Source of the DNA: Rhizobium brockwellii
GTDB taxonomy: Bacteria > Pseudomonadota > Alphaproteobacteria > Rhizobiales > Rhizobiaceae
Length of the DNA stretch: 64,000 nucleotides
NCBI RefSeq assembly: GCF_000769405.2
Contig: NZ_CP053439.1
Span: 310,001 to 374,000 of the forward strand
Direction of reading: 5' to 3'
Program-made: the position numbers and the translations under genes
Notes under the pieces: model-generated
What the model saw: only the letters and a program-made list of their open reading frames with translations
The model's database searches: none
Told to the model about the DNA's origin: nothing
Part shown: positions 18,268-26,861 of the stretch, piece after piece
How positions within the stretch are numbered: position 1 is the stretch's first letter
How the letters are laid out: every line of letters begins with the position of its first letter

Positions 18268-19001
18268 TTCGTCTCATAGTTTTCCTTGCCGCCATGATGG
18301 CGGTACCGGAACTGGCGGTGGCACAGCAGCTGCCGACTGACTTGTTGAATGTGCCGGTCGATGGCTCGGTCGCCGCCTGGATCATCCGCACATTCGGCCT
18401 GCTGACCATTCTTTCGGTCGCGCCGGGCATTCTGATCATGGTGACGAGCTTCCCGCGCTTCATCATCGCCTTCTCGATCCTGCGCTCAGGGATGGGCCTC
18501 TCCTCGACGCCCTCCAACATGATCCTTTTGTCGCTGTCGCTGTTCATGACCTTCTACGTCATGTCGCCGACCTTCGATCAGGCCTGGCAGAACGGCGTGC
18601 AGCCGCTGCTTGCCAATCAGATCAACGAGACCGAGGCGGTCCAGCGTATCGCCGAACCCTTCCGCACCTTCATGGCGGCCAATACCCGCGACAAGGATCT
18701 GGCGCTCTTTGTCGATCTGGCGCGCGAACGCGGACAGAATATCCAGACGACTGATCCGATCGACTACCGTGTGCTGATTCCGGCCTTCATGATTTCCGAG
18801 ATTCGCCGCGGCTTCGAGATCGGTTTCCTCGTCGTGCTGCCGTTCCTCGTCATCGACCTCATCGTCGCGACCATCACCATGGCGATGGGCATGATGATGC
18901 TGCCGCCGACCTCGATCTCGCTGCCTTTCAAGATTCTCTTCTTCGTGCTGATCGACGGCTGGAACCTGCTCGTCGGCAGCCTGGTGCGCTCGTTCAGCTG
19001 A
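18264..19001 (+). CDS. fliP: Flagellar export gate protein FliP
   Basis: FliP (245 aa) is the core of the export gate. A cleavable signal peptide (about 1-21) is followed by the conserved TMs and motifs SFPRFIIAFSILRSGMG, MTFYVMSPTFDQAW, AFMISEIRRGFEIGFLV and PPTSISLPFKILFFVLIDGWNLL. It ends the flgB operon before a strong terminator. fliQ and fliR are 19-22 kb downstream; no fliO was seen. Confidence 0.97.
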   Translation: MIRLIVFLAAMMAVPELAVAQQLPTDLLNVPVDGSVAAWIIRTFGLLTILSVAPGILIMVTSFPRFIIAFSILRSGMGLSSTPSNMILLSLSLFMTFYVMSPTFDQAWQNGVQPLLANQINETEAVQRIAEPFRTFMAANTRDKDLALFVDLARERGQNIQTTDPIDYRVLIPAFMISEIRRGFEIGFLVVLPFLVIDLIVATITMAMGMMMLPPTSISLPFKILFFVLIDGWNLLVGSLVRSFS

Positions 19002-19031
19002 TCGGCTGCCGCCGCTTGGATATTCGCCAAT

Positions 19032-19067
19032 GAAAGAACCCGCCGGATCGCTCCGGCGGGTTCTTTC
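19032..19067 (+). terminator. Strong hairpin terminator after fliP
   Basis: Perfect 16-bp stem, GAAAGAACCCGCCGGA (19032-19047) and its complement (19052-19067), TCGC loop. Being symmetric it could also stop the convergent transcript from 21062. Confidence 0.88.
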
Positions 19068-19101
19068 ATTATGCAGCAATTCAAGGTGCTACAACATCCG
19101 T

Positions 19102-19124
19102 TACGCGTCTGAAAGACGCGCGGC
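19102..19124. repeat. Short hairpin repeat (CGCGTCT / AGACGCG)
   Basis: CGCGTCT (19104-19110) and AGACGCG (19114-19120) separated by GAA, in the gap between two convergent genes. Related hairpins follow the genes ending at 44264 and 55732. Confidence 0.5.
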
Positions 19125-19145
19125 GGCTGTAGTTGTCGAAATGCC

Positions 19146-21062
19146 TTACTCGGCCGCGAACGGTGCCGTGCGCGGCGGTAGCGCTGGAATGTCCATGTGA
19201 TCGGGGGCAAGACCCTGCTTGGCGCGCTCGGCCATGATTTCATAGGCCTGCTCCAGATGGTCGCAGAACCGTTCGGCATCGAAGAGCGGCGCGATATAAC
19301 GCTTCTCCTTGAGATGCGCCTTGTACTCAGCGATCCGTTCGGGATTTTCAGCCAGTTCGACGGCCATGTCCTCATAGGCCTGCAGGTCGTCTGCGACGAG
19401 ATCGGGCAGGTCGATGGCCCTGAGCAGGCTCTCGCTGACGCGCGACGCGAAGTTGGTACCCTTGACGGTCAGAACCGGCAGGCCGCCCCAGAGCTGCTCC
19501 GAGGTGGTCGTATGGCCGTTGACGGGGAAGGTATCGATGCCGATGTCGGCCGCCTGCTGGCGGTCGATGTGCTCTTCGTACGGCGCGCGCGGGCAGAAGA
19601 TGATCCGCTTGGCGGAGATGCCCGCCGCCTGGAATTGCTTCAAGAGGTTTGCCTGGTTGCGTGGCGTATTCGCCATCAGCCAGAGCACGCTGTTCGGCGC
19701 GCGCTTGAGAATGCGGCACCAGCTGCCGATCGTCTCCGGCGTGATCTTGCGGTTGCCGTTGAAGGACGCAAAGATGAAGGCGTCATCAGGCAGGCCGAGT
19801 TGCTGGCGGGTGACAGGACGCGGCTTCGGACGATGCATCGGGTCGTTCGGCTGATAGCTCTCCGGCAGCCGGCAGAATTTCTCATGGTAGAAGGGCTTGG
19901 CCACCTCGGGCAATACCGAATGGTCGCCGATGACGTAGTCGAGATCGATATTGACCGTGCTGCCGGGAAAACCGAGCCAGCCGACATGCACCGGTGCCAG
20001 CGGCAAGTTGAAGGCTGACGCGCGGCTGCCCGAAGTATGGCCCTTCAGGTCGACCATGATGTCGATATTATGCTCGCGCACCACTTCCAGCACCGCTTGA
20101 TCGGAGAAGCCGTGAACCGTGACGATCCGGCCCCAGCGGCTGCGGTCGATCGAGTTGTGCTTGAGGTATTCCGGCCCCGTATGGCAGAAGAGCGTCACCT
20201 CGAACCGGTCCTTGTCGTGCAGTTCAAGGATGCGCTGCAAGAGCTTCATCGTCGCGTGGCGATCCCAGAAGTCCGATGACATGTAGCCGATCCGGATCTT
20301 GTCCGACCAACTGTTCGGCTGGTTGCGGCGGAGGGCCACCCGTTCCGGGTTGAGGGGGGTGGTGCCTATCGTCGCATATCGGTTGAAATCCTCGTTGCCG
20401 CACCAGTGCAGATGATAGAACGGGTTATCCTTGCGCAGGATCTCGATATCGCCCTTTGCGAGTGAGGCATCGATCACCGCCTGATGTTTGCCGGCCTCTT
20501 CGAACTCATTGAATTCGCGGGCGAAAACCAGATGCAGGAAGCGGAATGCAAGATTGCCTGGAAACCGCTTGAAGAGGTTGCGCGAGAGGGTCTGGTTGGT
20601 TGCGTCGTTCAGATCGTCGCTCAGTAGCAGGGCCGCTAGGCGCATATGATCGGGGTTGGCACTCTGCGACAGCACCGTCTTGAATGGACGGATGATATCC
20701 CGCTGCTGGCGCTTCAGATAGATCGCGGTGATGATGAAGGCGAGTTCCGGATCTTCCTGCGCCTTGCTGAGGTTTCGCATGGCGATCAGCAGAGCATCGT
20801 CCTCGCTGCCGGTCTCGTAGTGCAGCTTGGCCGCCTGCTTCTGGTATTCGTAGGAATTCGGTCCTTCACAGTTGCCGGCCAGGCCATAGGCTTTCGCGGC
20901 ATCGGCCTTGAACCCGAGCTGCACGAGGTTCTTGGCCAGCAGCGCATAGGTCTTGGCGTCCTGCTGAATATCCATGAGCTGGTTGAGCGTTGCCAAGGAC
21001 TGTGTGTAGCGGCCCATCTGGTAATCCTTGGATGCCGCAGAGAACGAAACTTTGCTGTTCAA
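19146..21062 (-). CDS. TPR / SPINDLY-type family-41 glycosyltransferase
   Basis: 638 aa. TPR-like helical repeats occupy about residues 1-200 and a glycosyltransferase-41 (O-GlcNAc transferase, SPINDLY type) domain the rest, with HTSGSRASAFNLPLAPVHVGWLGFPGST, DYVIGDHSVLP, FNGNRKITPE and, near the end, PVNGHTTTSEQLWGGLPVLT. I start at TTG 21062, which has GGAG 7 bases upstream; ATG at residue 16 is an alternative and an upstream start would read through the ribosome binding site. Its place between fliP and flaA suggests it glycosylates flagellin. R. leguminosarum flagellins are known to be glycosylated, but the link to this gene is inference. Confidence 0.9.
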   Translation of the reverse strand: MNSKVSFSAASKDYQMGRYTQSLATLNQLMDIQQDAKTYALLAKNLVQLGFKADAAKAYGLAGNCEGPNSYEYQKQAAKLHYETGSEDDALLIAMRNLSKAQEDPELAFIITAIYLKRQQRDIIRPFKTVLSQSANPDHMRLAALLLSDDLNDATNQTLSRNLFKRFPGNLAFRFLHLVFAREFNEFEEAGKHQAVIDASLAKGDIEILRKDNPFYHLHWCGNEDFNRYATIGTTPLNPERVALRRNQPNSWSDKIRIGYMSSDFWDRHATMKLLQRILELHDKDRFEVTLFCHTGPEYLKHNSIDRSRWGRIVTVHGFSDQAVLEVVREHNIDIMVDLKGHTSGSRASAFNLPLAPVHVGWLGFPGSTVNIDLDYVIGDHSVLPEVAKPFYHEKFCRLPESYQPNDPMHRPKPRPVTRQQLGLPDDAFIFASFNGNRKITPETIGSWCRILKRAPNSVLWLMANTPRNQANLLKQFQAAGISAKRIIFCPRAPYEEHIDRQQAADIGIDTFPVNGHTTTSEQLWGGLPVLTVKGTNFASRVSESLLRAIDLPDLVADDLQAYEDMAVELAENPERIAEYKAHLKEKRYIAPLFDAERFCDHLEQAYEIMAERAKQGLAPDHMDIPALPPRTAPFAAE

Positions 21063-21509
21063 AACCCAACTCCGTGAAGGAAATGTTCTGGCGTCGATCG
21101 CCGAGGCACGGACAGGCCGTCCTCCGCAAAAACGGGCGGATCGGTCCGATGGTGCTATCCCGGCGCCTGCCACATTGGCATTCGAAGCTTGCTTGAAACC
21201 GGTGCGCTTGGTGAGCCTCTGTTTTTGCGGGAAAATGCTGACTTTTGCCTAGGGAAAACGCTTGGTTTTCAAGAGAATTAGGATGCCAAGGAATATATTC
21301 AGCAAGCATTAACTATGCCCCGCGAGGAGCCGGCCTGGGGCCTGTATTTTTAAGGAGTTGGCAAGCATTGGCTGCGAAATTGCCCTGGACATGACGGGTT
21401 TGGGCCAAACAAAAAAAGGCGCCGAGTAGCATGAAGCTGGTCCGTCATCGCCGGTACTATAGTCCGGTATGTCCTCCTTTTTGTATCTAGTTTTCCAGGG
21501 GACAGACTT
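21063..21509. promoter_or_regulatory. Divergent intergenic region, glycosyltransferase / flaA
   Basis: 447 bases with no convincing gene. It carries the flaA upstream element at 21429-21474 and presumably the promoter of the leftward glycosyltransferase gene. The stretch 21210-21360 is AT-richer than its surroundings. Confidence 0.5.
21429..21474 (+). promoter_or_regulatory. Shared flagellin upstream element, flaA copy
   Basis: Box 1 GCATGAAGCTGGTC (21429-21442) and box 2 TCCGGTATGTCC (21463-21474), 20 bases apart, box 2 ending 35 bases before the flaA ATG. The same two boxes stand before flaB, flaC and, more weakly, flaD. Confidence 0.65.
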
Positions 21510-22415
21510 ATGACAAGCATTAACACCAATACTTCCGCACAGGCCGCTCTCCAGACGCTGCGTAGCGTCAACCAGGGCCTCAACCAGACGCAGAACCACG
21601 TTTCGTCGGGCTATCGCGTTGAAAAGGCTTCCGACAACGCTGCTTACTGGTCGATCGCAACGACCATGCGTTCTGACAACAAGGCTCTCTCGGCTGTTTC
21701 CGACGCTCTCGGCGTAGGCGCTGCCAAGGTTGATACCGCTTACACCGCAATGGACAGCGCCATCGACGTCGTCGGCGACATCAAGGCCAAGCTGGTTGCC
21801 GCGACTGAAAACGGCGTCGACAAGGCCAAGGTCCAGGAAGAAATCGGTCAGCTGCAGCAGCAGCTCCTGAGCATCTCTCAGTCGGCTTCCTTCAACGGCG
21901 AAAACTGGGTTGCCGGCGCTAGCGGCACCAAGAGCGTCGTCTCCTCGTTCGTCCGCGACGGCTCCAACGCCGTTTCGATCAAGACGACCGACTACGTTCT
22001 CAACAGCGGCTCTGCGGGCAACGTTCTGTTCGGCATGAGCGGTGGCTCGGTCGAAACCTCCACGGGTATCCTCGGTACTTCGAATGGTGCGACCGGTTCT
22101 GTCTACGCAATGGACATCACCAACTTCACCTCCGGCCAGATCGCGTCGGCTCTGACCAACGTTGAAGCGGCCCTGAAGGCCATGACCAGCGCCGGCGCTG
22201 CTCTCGGTTCGCTCTCCAGCCGCATCGACGCCCAGGACGACTTCGTGTCCGCTCTCAGCGACTCGATCGACTCCGGTGTCGGCCGTCTCGTTGACGCCAA
22301 CATGGAAGAAGAATCTTCCAAGCTCAGCGCCCTGCAGACCCAGCAGCAGCTGGCGATCCAGTCGCTGTCGATCGCGAACTCCTCTTCGCAGAACATCCTG
22401 TCGCTCTTCCGCTAA
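21510..22415 (+). CDS. flaA: Flagellin A
   Basis: Flagellin of 301 aa, the short rhizobial type. N-terminal D0/D1 helices (residues 1-135, VSSGYRVEKASDNAAYWSIATTMRSDN) and C-terminal D1/D0 (about 215-301, QTQQQLAIQSLSIANSSSQNILSLFR) flank a small central region of about 75 residues that faces outward. It is secreted by the flagellar exporter and polymerises into the filament. flaA is the main subunit in related rhizobia; that order of importance is known from relatives, not visible here. Followed by its own terminator. Confidence 0.97.
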   Translation: MTSINTNTSAQAALQTLRSVNQGLNQTQNHVSSGYRVEKASDNAAYWSIATTMRSDNKALSAVSDALGVGAAKVDTAYTAMDSAIDVVGDIKAKLVAATENGVDKAKVQEEIGQLQQQLLSISQSASFNGENWVAGASGTKSVVSSFVRDGSNAVSIKTTDYVLNSGSAGNVLFGMSGGSVETSTGILGTSNGATGSVYAMDITNFTSGQIASALTNVEAALKAMTSAGAALGSLSSRIDAQDDFVSALSDSIDSGVGRLVDANMEEESSKLSALQTQQQLAIQSLSIANSSSQNILSLFR

Positions 22416-22440
22416 GACCGGTCGGCACAAGGTTTCCAAG

Positions 22441-22471
22441 TTTCGCGGCCGGGTCATCCCCGGCCGCGAAA
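22441..22471 (+). terminator. Terminator after flaA
   Basis: Perfect 13-bp stem, TTTCGCGGCCGGG (22441-22453) and CCCGGCCGCGAAA (22459-22471), loop TCATC, followed by TGTTTT. Confidence 0.88.
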
Positions 22472-22617
22472 TGTTTTAATATAAGGTTAATGGAAAACCT
22501 TCTAAGCCTCAGATATTTTTGAGTAATTCCCGATCCTGATTTAGCTTTCTTTAACCATCTTGCTGTTTTCTAGGCCCATCGAAACGGCGAGTTAACCCTA
22601 ACAGAGATGGTTAACAG

Positions 22618-22662
22618 GCATGATGCTGATCGCTGTGGGCCGGCCGAAAATCCGGAATGTCC
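22618..22662 (+). promoter_or_regulatory. Shared flagellin upstream element, flaB copy
   Basis: Box 1 GCATGATGCTGATC (22618-22631), preceded by TTAACAG as in flaC; box 2 TCCGGAATGTCC (22651-22662), 19 bases later and 35 bases before the ATG. Confidence 0.68.
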
Positions 22663-22697
22663 CTTCTTAAGATCTGCCAACAAGGGGCAAGCAAACT

Positions 22698-23606
22698 ATG
22701 ACGAGCATCAACACCAATAACGCTGCAATGGCAGCCCTCCAGACTCTCCGTGGCATTAACCAGGGTCTCCAGGAAACCCAGGCTCACGTTTCGTCCGGCT
22801 ATCGCGTCGGCAAGGCTTCCGACAACGCTGCTTACTGGTCGATCGCAACGACCATGCGCTCGGACAACAAGGCTCTCTCGGCTGTTTCCGACGCTCTCGG
22901 CCTCGGCGCAGCAAAGGTCGACACCGCTTACTCCGCCATGGACAGCGCCATCGATGTCGTCGGCGACATCAAGGCCAAGCTGGTTGCCGCGACTGAAAAC
23001 GGCGTCGACAAGGCCAAGGTCCAGGAAGAAATCGGTCAGCTGCAGCAGCAGCTGATGAGCATCGCGCAGTCGGCTTCCTTCTCCGGTGAAAACTGGGTTG
23101 CCGGCGCTGACGGCACCAAGAACGTTGTTTCCTCGTTCGTCCGCGATGGCTCCAACGCCGTTTCGGTCGTCATGACCGACTATGTTCTCGACGACAGCTC
23201 CACGGGCAACGTTCTCTTCGGCATGAGCGGCGGTTCGGTCGAAACCTCCTCGGGTATCCTCGGTACTTCGAATGGTGCGACCGGTTCTGTCTACGCAATG
23301 GACATCACCAACTTCACCCTCGGCCAGATCCAGTCGGCTCTGACCAACGTTGAATCGGCTCTGAAGGCCATGACCAGCGCAGGCGCTCAGCTCGGCTCGA
23401 TCTCCAAGCGCATCGAGCTGCAGGAAAACTTCGTGTCCGCCCTCAGCGACTCGATCGACTCCGGTGTCGGCCGTCTCGTCGATGCCAACATGGAAGAGGA
23501 ATCTTCCAAGCTCAGCGCCCTGCAGACCCAGCAGCAGCTGGCGGTCCAGTCGCTGTCGATCGCGAACTCCTCTTCGCAGACCATCCTCACGCTGTTCCGC
23601 GGCTAA
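22698..23606 (+). CDS. flaB: Flagellin B
   Basis: Flagellin of 302 aa, the closest paralogue of flaA: the terminal domains differ by few residues and long stretches are identical at the DNA level (for example 22956-23053 with 21768-21865), while the surface region (about 150-180) differs. The leader has the same two-box element and an AAGGGGC ribosome binding site 10 bases upstream. Own promoter-like element and own terminators indicate a monocistronic gene. Confidence 0.97.
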   Translation: MTSINTNNAAMAALQTLRGINQGLQETQAHVSSGYRVGKASDNAAYWSIATTMRSDNKALSAVSDALGLGAAKVDTAYSAMDSAIDVVGDIKAKLVAATENGVDKAKVQEEIGQLQQQLMSIAQSASFSGENWVAGADGTKNVVSSFVRDGSNAVSVVMTDYVLDDSSTGNVLFGMSGGSVETSSGILGTSNGATGSVYAMDITNFTLGQIQSALTNVESALKAMTSAGAQLGSISKRIELQENFVSALSDSIDSGVGRLVDANMEEESSKLSALQTQQQLAVQSLSIANSSSQTILTLFRG

Positions 23607-23624
23607 TAACCCGCCGAAACATCG

Positions 23625-23687
23625 GCCCGCCGGTCTCCGGCGGGCATCCAGGAATCGAGCCGCGCTTCTATGGAGCGCGGCTTTTTT
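23625..23687 (+). terminator. Double hairpin terminator after flaB
   Basis: Two stems in a row: GCCCGCCGG (23625-23633) / CCGGCGGGC (23637-23645), then GCCGCGCT (23659-23666) / AGCGCGGC (23674-23681) followed by six T. Confidence 0.88.
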
Positions 23688-23776
23688 AATTTCCGTTAAC
23701 CGTTGATTAACCATAATGCTGTCTTCTGCGATCAACGAGACGGCGGGTTAACCAAAATTAAGAAGCGGTTAACAGG

Positions 23777-23819
23777 CATGAGGCTGGTCCCCGTTCCCGG
23801 TAGCTTTCCGGAATGTCCC
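23777..23819 (+). promoter_or_regulatory. Shared flagellin upstream element, flaC copy
   Basis: Box 1 GCATGAGGCTGGTC (23777-23790) after TTAACAG; box 2 TCCGGAATGTCC (23808-23819), 17 bases later and 34 bases before the ATG. Confidence 0.68.
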
Positions 23820-23853
23820 TTTTTTCCATCTGCCAACAAGGGGCAATCATTTT

Positions 23854-24765
23854 ATGACCAGCATTTTGACGAACGTCGCGGCGATGGCCGCTCTTCAGAC
23901 ACTCCGCGGCATCAACGACAGCCTTGAGACGACGCAGAACCACGTATCGTCGGGTTACCGCGTCGAAAAGGCGGCCGATAACGCCGCCTATTGGTCGATC
24001 GCAACGACCATGCGTTCGGACAACAAGGCACTTTCCGCCGTTTCCGACGCTCTCGGCCTCGGCGCCGCCAAGGTCGACACCGCTTACTCTGCCATGGACA
24101 GCGCCATCGACATCATCAGCGAAATCAAGGCTAAGATCGTCGCCGCGACCGAAAAGGGCGTCGACAAGACCAAGATTCAGGAAGAAATCGGCCAGCTGCA
24201 GCAGCAGCTCCTGAGCATCGCGCAATCGGCTTCCTTCTCCGGTGAAAACTGGGTTGCCGGCGCTGACGGCACCAAGAGCGTCGTTTCCACCTTCGTGCGC
24301 GATGGCAACGGCAATGTCTCGGTCAAGACAACGGACTACATTCTGAACTCGAGCTCGTCGGGCAACGTCCTCTTCGGCATGACCTCGACTGGCACGATCG
24401 AGACGAGCTCCGGCATTCTCGGCACATCATCCGGTACAATCGGCTCGATCTACTCGATGGATATCAGCACGTTCGGCTCACCCGAGATCGCCATGGCCCT
24501 GACGTCAATCGAGGCCGGCCTCGAGGCGATGACCAAGGCTGCATCGCAGCTCGGCTCGATTTCCACTCGCATCGATCTGCAGGAAAACTTCGTCAGCGCG
24601 CTCAGTGACTCGATCGACTCGGGCGTCGGCCGCCTCGTCGATGCCGACATGGAAGAGGAATCGAGCAAGCTGACGGCGCTGCAAACGCAGCAGCAGCTGG
24701 CCATCCAGTCGCTATCGATCGCCAACTCCAGCGCTCAGAACATCCTCACGCTGTTCCGCAGCTAA
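23854..24765 (+). CDS. flaC: Flagellin C
   Basis: Third tandem flagellin, 303 aa, with the same terminal domains (VSSGYRVEKAADNAAYWSIATTMRSDN; SIANSSAQNILTLFRS) but more diverged from flaA/flaB in synonymous positions and in the central region. In some rhizobia this position is called flaD; the letter is by order only. It has its own two-box element, the ATCTGCCAACAAGGGGCAA leader shared with flaB, and a terminator downstream. Confidence 0.95.
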   Translation: MTSILTNVAAMAALQTLRGINDSLETTQNHVSSGYRVEKAADNAAYWSIATTMRSDNKALSAVSDALGLGAAKVDTAYSAMDSAIDIISEIKAKIVAATEKGVDKTKIQEEIGQLQQQLLSIAQSASFSGENWVAGADGTKSVVSTFVRDGNGNVSVKTTDYILNSSSSGNVLFGMTSTGTIETSSGILGTSSGTIGSIYSMDISTFGSPEIAMALTSIEAGLEAMTKAASQLGSISTRIDLQENFVSALSDSIDSGVGRLVDADMEEESSKLTALQTQQQLAIQSLSIANSSAQNILTLFRS

Positions 24766-24827
24766 ATCAGGCGCTGAAGCTGGACCGAATCTTGCGCCAT
24801 CGTCCGGCAGCAATCGAAAAGCCTCCC

Positions 24828-24857
24828 GAACCGCGCCCGAAATGGCGCGGTTCTTTC
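24828..24857 (+). terminator. Terminator after flaC
   Basis: Perfect 10-bp stem GAACCGCGCC (24828-24837) / GGCGCGGTTC (24844-24853), loop CGAAAT, followed by TTTCTTTT. Confidence 0.85.
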
Positions 24858-24997
24858 TTTTATATCAAAGCTTTGGTCGGCATTGCGATCGCGGCGCCAG
24901 GCTCGGTGCTGCGCTCTTGCCCAACAGGTTGTTATCGAGTTAACTTCGCCTCGAGTTGATTTGCTTTTGCGACACGCCGGTAGAAATTCTGCCGGAG

Positions 24998-25039
24998 GCA
25001 TGACGCCGCTTCAGTCGCTGCCGGCAATCCGGCCTGCCC
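24998..25039 (+). promoter_or_regulatory. Degenerate flagellin upstream element, flaD copy
   Basis: Box 1-like GCATGACGCCGCTT (24998-25011) and box 2-like TCCGGCCTGCCC (25028-25039), 16 bases apart, box 2 ending 26 bases before the flaD ATG. Similarity is weaker than among flaA, flaB and flaC. Confidence 0.45.
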
Positions 25040-25065
25040 TTTCACCCCGATTCCGAGACCTGTCG

Positions 25066-26028
25066 ATGACCGTTAAGATTACCAGCGCGGCCGCGGTGAA
25101 TGCGCTTGCGGTGCTGCGCAGCATCAACAAAGAAGCCAACCAGACCCAACAGCAGGTGTCCTCGGGATATCGTATCGAGACGGCCGCCGACGATGCGTCC
25201 TACTGGTCGGTCGCGACCGTCATGCGTTCGGACAGCACCAATCTCGGAACGATCGGAGACGCGCTCGGTCTCGGCGCTGCCAAGGTGGATGCGACCTACA
25301 CGGCGATGGACTCGGCGATCGATCTCATCGGCCAGATCCGCGCCAAGTTGGTTTCGGCAAGAGAGCCGGGCGCCGACAAGGACAAGATCAATGCCGAGAT
25401 CAGCGAATACAAGGAACAGTTGCAGACGGTCGTCGAATCGACGTCGTTTGCGGGTGAAAACTGGCTGTTGAATGGCGACACCGCTGCGCCGCCGACATGG
25501 CAGGTCATCTCTGGCTTCGTGCGCGCTCCGACCGGCGAATATCAGGCCCAGACCATCGATTTCCCATCCTCGCAGACCATTCTCGTCGATAAGAACAATG
25601 CGAGCGGCGGCCTGCTGACCAAGTCGGTCGATGCCAATGCGATCAATAACAGCGGCACGACGTCGCGGAATTATTATCTGCTGAACGCCAACTCCACCAC
25701 GCCGGCGACAGGTACGGAAATTGCGATTGGCAAGAACACGACCGATGCGCAACTGACCGACATGCTTGACGTCACCGACTCGCTGCTCTCCTCGCTGACG
25801 ACGACGGCCGCGTCCATCGGCGTGATGAAGACGCGCATCGACGATCAGATCGACTATACCGCCGATCTGTCCGATTCGATCGACAAGAGCGTCGGTGCGC
25901 TCGTCGATACCGACATGGACGAGGCTTCGATCCGGCAGAAGGCGATCGAAACCCAGAAACAAATGGCCGTCGAAGCGATCTCGATCCTCAACACGGCCGC
26001 AAGCAAGATCCTGATCCTGCTGGAATAG
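25066..26028 (+). CDS. flaD: Flagellin D (diverged flagellin)
   Basis: Fourth flagellin, 320 aa, clearly diverged: the N-terminal signature is VSSGYRIETAADDASYWSVATVMRSDS and the C-terminus AVEAISILNTAASKILILLE. The central region (about 145-220) is different and longer than in the other three. Start ATG 25066 gives the flagellin N-terminus; no strong ribosome binding site precedes it, and the frame is open upstream without similarity. Probably a minor filament subunit, judged from relatives. No clear terminator follows. Confidence 0.94.
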   Translation: MTVKITSAAAVNALAVLRSINKEANQTQQQVSSGYRIETAADDASYWSVATVMRSDSTNLGTIGDALGLGAAKVDATYTAMDSAIDLIGQIRAKLVSAREPGADKDKINAEISEYKEQLQTVVESTSFAGENWLLNGDTAAPPTWQVISGFVRAPTGEYQAQTIDFPSSQTILVDKNNASGGLLTKSVDANAINNSGTTSRNYYLLNANSTTPATGTEIAIGKNTTDAQLTDMLDVTDSLLSSLTTTAASIGVMKTRIDDQIDYTADLSDSIDKSVGALVDTDMDEASIRQKAIETQKQMAVEAISILNTAASKILILLE

Positions 26029-26231
26029 GGGAGGGCGCGATCACGGGTGGCGGCGGTGCCATTCATCCTCGCGCAAGTTTGACTGCCTAGTTTCCGGCAT
26101 GAAGGCATCGTCCGAATCCGTGCCGGCGCAAGGTCAGGCCCTTGCCCGTTTGGAAGGGGATGCCGGCGCACAACGTCACTTTAAGCGGGGGCGGGCATGC
26201 TGCATGCCTCCCGAATGCTGGATGGTTTTTT

Positions 26232-26861
26232 ATGAGCATTGCGCTTTCCCGGTATTTGAAGGATTTCGGTGAACCGGAATCGTCAGCGCCGATCATCGAC
26301 ATGGATGATTTCGGCGGCGACGCTTTCCCCGAAATGCCGAGCGAACCGGCGATCGACGTCGAGGCGGAGCGCCGCGAAGCCTATACGGAAGGTCATGCCG
26401 CAGCGACCGCGGAATTGACTGACAAATACGAACGCGAGGCGCGGACGCTGGCGGAGGTCCATGCGCGTGAACTCGAGGAACTGAAGCTTCGCTACGAAGT
26501 CGAGGCGGCGGCGGTCATTGCGTCCCGCATCCGCGATATCGCCGAAGAGGTCGCTCAGCTGGTCAGCGCCGGCGCCGCCCAGGCCATTGCGCCTGTGATG
26601 ACGGAAGCGCTTGCCGCCAAGGCTGCCGAAAGCCTGGCCGCCCTGCTGCGTGATGCGATCCTTGAGGGCGCGGCCGGAGCGATCGTCGTCAGAGGCCCGA
26701 CCCGGCTTTTCGACACATTGAAAGCCGGGCTCGGCGAACATGCAGGCGTGGTTCGTCACATTGAGACCGAGGATATCGATCTTGCCGTCGAAATCGGCGA
26801 TTCCGTCATCGTCACCCGTATGTCCGCCTGGGCGGCCAGCTTGAAGAAAGTTCTGGAATGA
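26232..26861 (+). CDS. FliH-like protein upstream of motB
   Basis: 209 aa. An acidic N-terminus (about 1-45) is followed by a long Glu/Arg/Ala coiled coil (about 50-100) and a C-terminal alpha/beta part ending [58 protein letters not shown]. This layout, including a final basic patch and an 'X-ETEDIDL' strand before an amphipathic helix, is the FliH/SctL layout, and no other FliH is seen in the cluster. The call is by architecture, not by strong motif identity. Start ATG 26232 has a weak ribosome binding site. The stop overlaps motB in ATGA, so it is co-translated with it. Confidence 0.6.
   Translation: MSIALSRYLKDFGEPESSAPIIDMDDFGGDAFPEMPSEPAIDVEAERREAYTEGHAAATAELTDKYEREARTLAEVHARELEELKLRYEVEAAAVIASRIRDIAEEVAQLVSAGAAQAIAPVMTEALAAKAAESLAALLRDAILEGAAGAIVVRGPTRLFDTLKAGLGEHAGVVRHIETEDIDLAVEIGDSVIVTRMSAWAASLKKVLE

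Noticed and set aside
21369..21383. TGGC-N7-TTGC, a sigma-54-like promoter before flaA
   Set aside because: A pattern with eight fixed bases is expected about twice by chance in a window of this size on both strands. It is not present before the other flagellins and no sigma-54 activator gene is nearby.
24883..25065. N-terminal extension of flaD
   Set aside because: The frame is open upstream, but the extension is Arg/Cys-rich, has no flagellin similarity and covers the upstream element and leader; the flagellin N-terminus begins at ATG 25066.
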